Source of the DNA: Halobacteriales archaeon QS_5_70_15
Lineage (GTDB): Archaea > Halobacteriota > Halobacteria > Halobacteriales > Haloarculaceae
Direction of reading: 5' to 3'
NCBI GenBank assembly: GCA_003022005.1
Contig: PXRQ01000029.1
Span: forward strand, 3,135-8,889
Length of the DNA: 5,755 bases
Every line of letters starts with the position of its first letter. Positions within the stretch are counted from its first letter, which is position 1. The notes beneath the pieces were generated by a model, which saw only the letters and a list, made by a program, of their open reading frames with translations, was not told the origin of the DNA and ran no database searches. The translations under genes were made by a program, and so were the position numbers. Shown piece after piece: positions 5,152-5,755 of the stretch.

Positions 5152-5755
5152 CTACGGCCGTACCGCACGAACGCAGAGAAAGACCGGTCGCTTCGACTCC
5201 GTCTCGTACCGCTCGGGCCACCGCTCGCGGAACCGGTCGGTCGGCCGCGGTTCGGTTATCGCGTCGAGTCGGAACCCGGTCTCGAGGAGCGGCCCGAGCA
5301 TCTCCCCGAGCGGCCGGCGGAAGTAGGGGATGTCCACTGACCACTCCTTCACGCGGCGCTCGACTTCGAAGTAGTTCTCGTCCTCCTCCAGCGGGTACTC
5401 GTTGAAGGGGTGCGGGACGGTGAACACGAGGAACCCGTCGGGGGCGAGCAGGCGGGCGAACGCCCCGAAGGGGGCACGCCAGTCCTCGACGTAGTCCAGC
5501 GCGAGCGCGCTCACGACGCCGTCGAACGCGTCTTCCCGGGCGAACTCGAGCGGCTCGGCCAGGTCCGCCCGGTGGAACTCGGCCCGGTCGGCGACCCGGT
5601 CCCTGGCGCGGTCGAGCATGGGCTCGCTGACGTCGACGCCGATCACCTCCGCGCCCCGGTCGACCAGCCACTCCGTGTAGGCCCCGCTCCCGCACCCGGC
5701 GTCGAGGACCCGCCGTCCCTCGATGTCGGGGAGCAGGTCCGTCGTCGCCGGGAAC
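5152..5755 (-). CDS. Class I SAM-dependent methyltransferase (N-terminus cut by window edge)
   Basis: The last 200 residues and the TAG stop (5154-5152) are visible; the start lies beyond the right edge, probably some tens of residues away. Counting from the first visible residue, motif I is VLDAGCGSG at 16-24, which contacts S-adenosylmethionine. VIGVDVSEPML at 37-47 carries the acidic residue Asp41 that normally binds the ribose hydroxyls. A RADLAEPL segment, FDGVVSALALDYVEDW and LLAPDGFLVFTVPHPF complete the Rossmann-type core of the Methyltransf_11 kind. The Tyr/Trp/Glu/Arg-rich C-terminal part (YFRRPLGEML, then RPVFLCVRA) is typical of small-molecule methyltransferases of this class and likely forms the substrate lid, but the substrate cannot be inferred. 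A GTG inside motif post-I (5646) could be mistaken for a start, but the upstream codons encode motif I. The gene converges on the CoA-transferase gene with a 76-base gap and is not part of that operon. Confidence 0.88.
   Translation of the reverse strand, partial: FPATTDLLPDIEGRRVLDAGCGSGAYTEWLVDRGAEVIGVDVSEPMLDRARDRVADRAEFHRADLAEPLEFAREDAFDGVVSALALDYVEDWRAPFGAFARLLAPDGFLVFTVPHPFNEYPLEEDENYFEVERRVKEWSVDIPYFRRPLGEMLGPLLETGFRLDAITEPRPTDRFRERWPERYETESKRPVFLCVRAVRP

Noticed and set aside
4467..5695. Two long minus-strand frames opposite the CoA-transferase and reaching into the methyltransferase.
   Set aside because: They are antisense shadows of a well-supported plus-strand gene, and the part overlapping the methyltransferase is in a different frame from its SAM-binding motifs.

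Overview
The window is about two-thirds or more G+C. Its proteins are rich in Asp and Glu and poor in Lys, its tRNA gene does not encode the 3' CCA, and at least one gene has a TATA-like element about 28 bases before its start codon with no Shine-Dalgarno, as expected for a leaderless transcript. Together these point to a haloarchaeon (class Halobacteria). The species cannot be named from the sequence alone.

Layout, left to right. Positions 1-724 (minus) hold nearly all of a type II haloacid-dehalogenase-like HAD hydrolase, whose last few residues lie off the left edge. A 316-base divergent gap with no credible gene follows. Next come a 78-residue C2H2-like zinc-finger protein (1041-1277, plus) and, after a spacer carrying a strong 18-base palindrome, an alpha/beta hydrolase resembling meta-cleavage-product hydrolases (1465-2451, plus). 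A second geneless gap of about 310 bases leads to a tRNA-Glu(CTC) gene on the minus strand (2765-2839). Divergent from it is a two-gene operon on the plus strand: a crotonase-fold acyl-CoA enzyme (3046-3831) and a class III (CaiB/BaiF) CoA-transferase (3828-5075). These are joined by a 4-base GTGA overlap and an internal GGAGG ribosome binding site. After a 76-base convergent gap with a 13-base direct repeat and nested inverted repeats, a class I SAM-dependent methyltransferase (5152-5755, minus) runs off the right edge.

How the genes may work together. Only the crotonase and CoA-transferase pair has firm evidence of a joint role. The transferase would move CoA from an acyl-CoA donor to a free carboxylic acid, and the crotonase would then transform the new thioester. 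The substrate is unknown. The crotonase lacks both glutamates used by canonical enoyl-CoA hydratases, so plain 2-enoyl-CoA hydration should not be assumed. The HAD and alpha/beta hydrolases are also of catabolic type, but they have separate promoters and no visible link to the pair.

No phage, insertion sequence, CRISPR array or defence system is visible. The window looks like an ordinary haloarchaeal chromosome segment with a few enzymes of uncertain substrate, not an obvious new multi-gene system.
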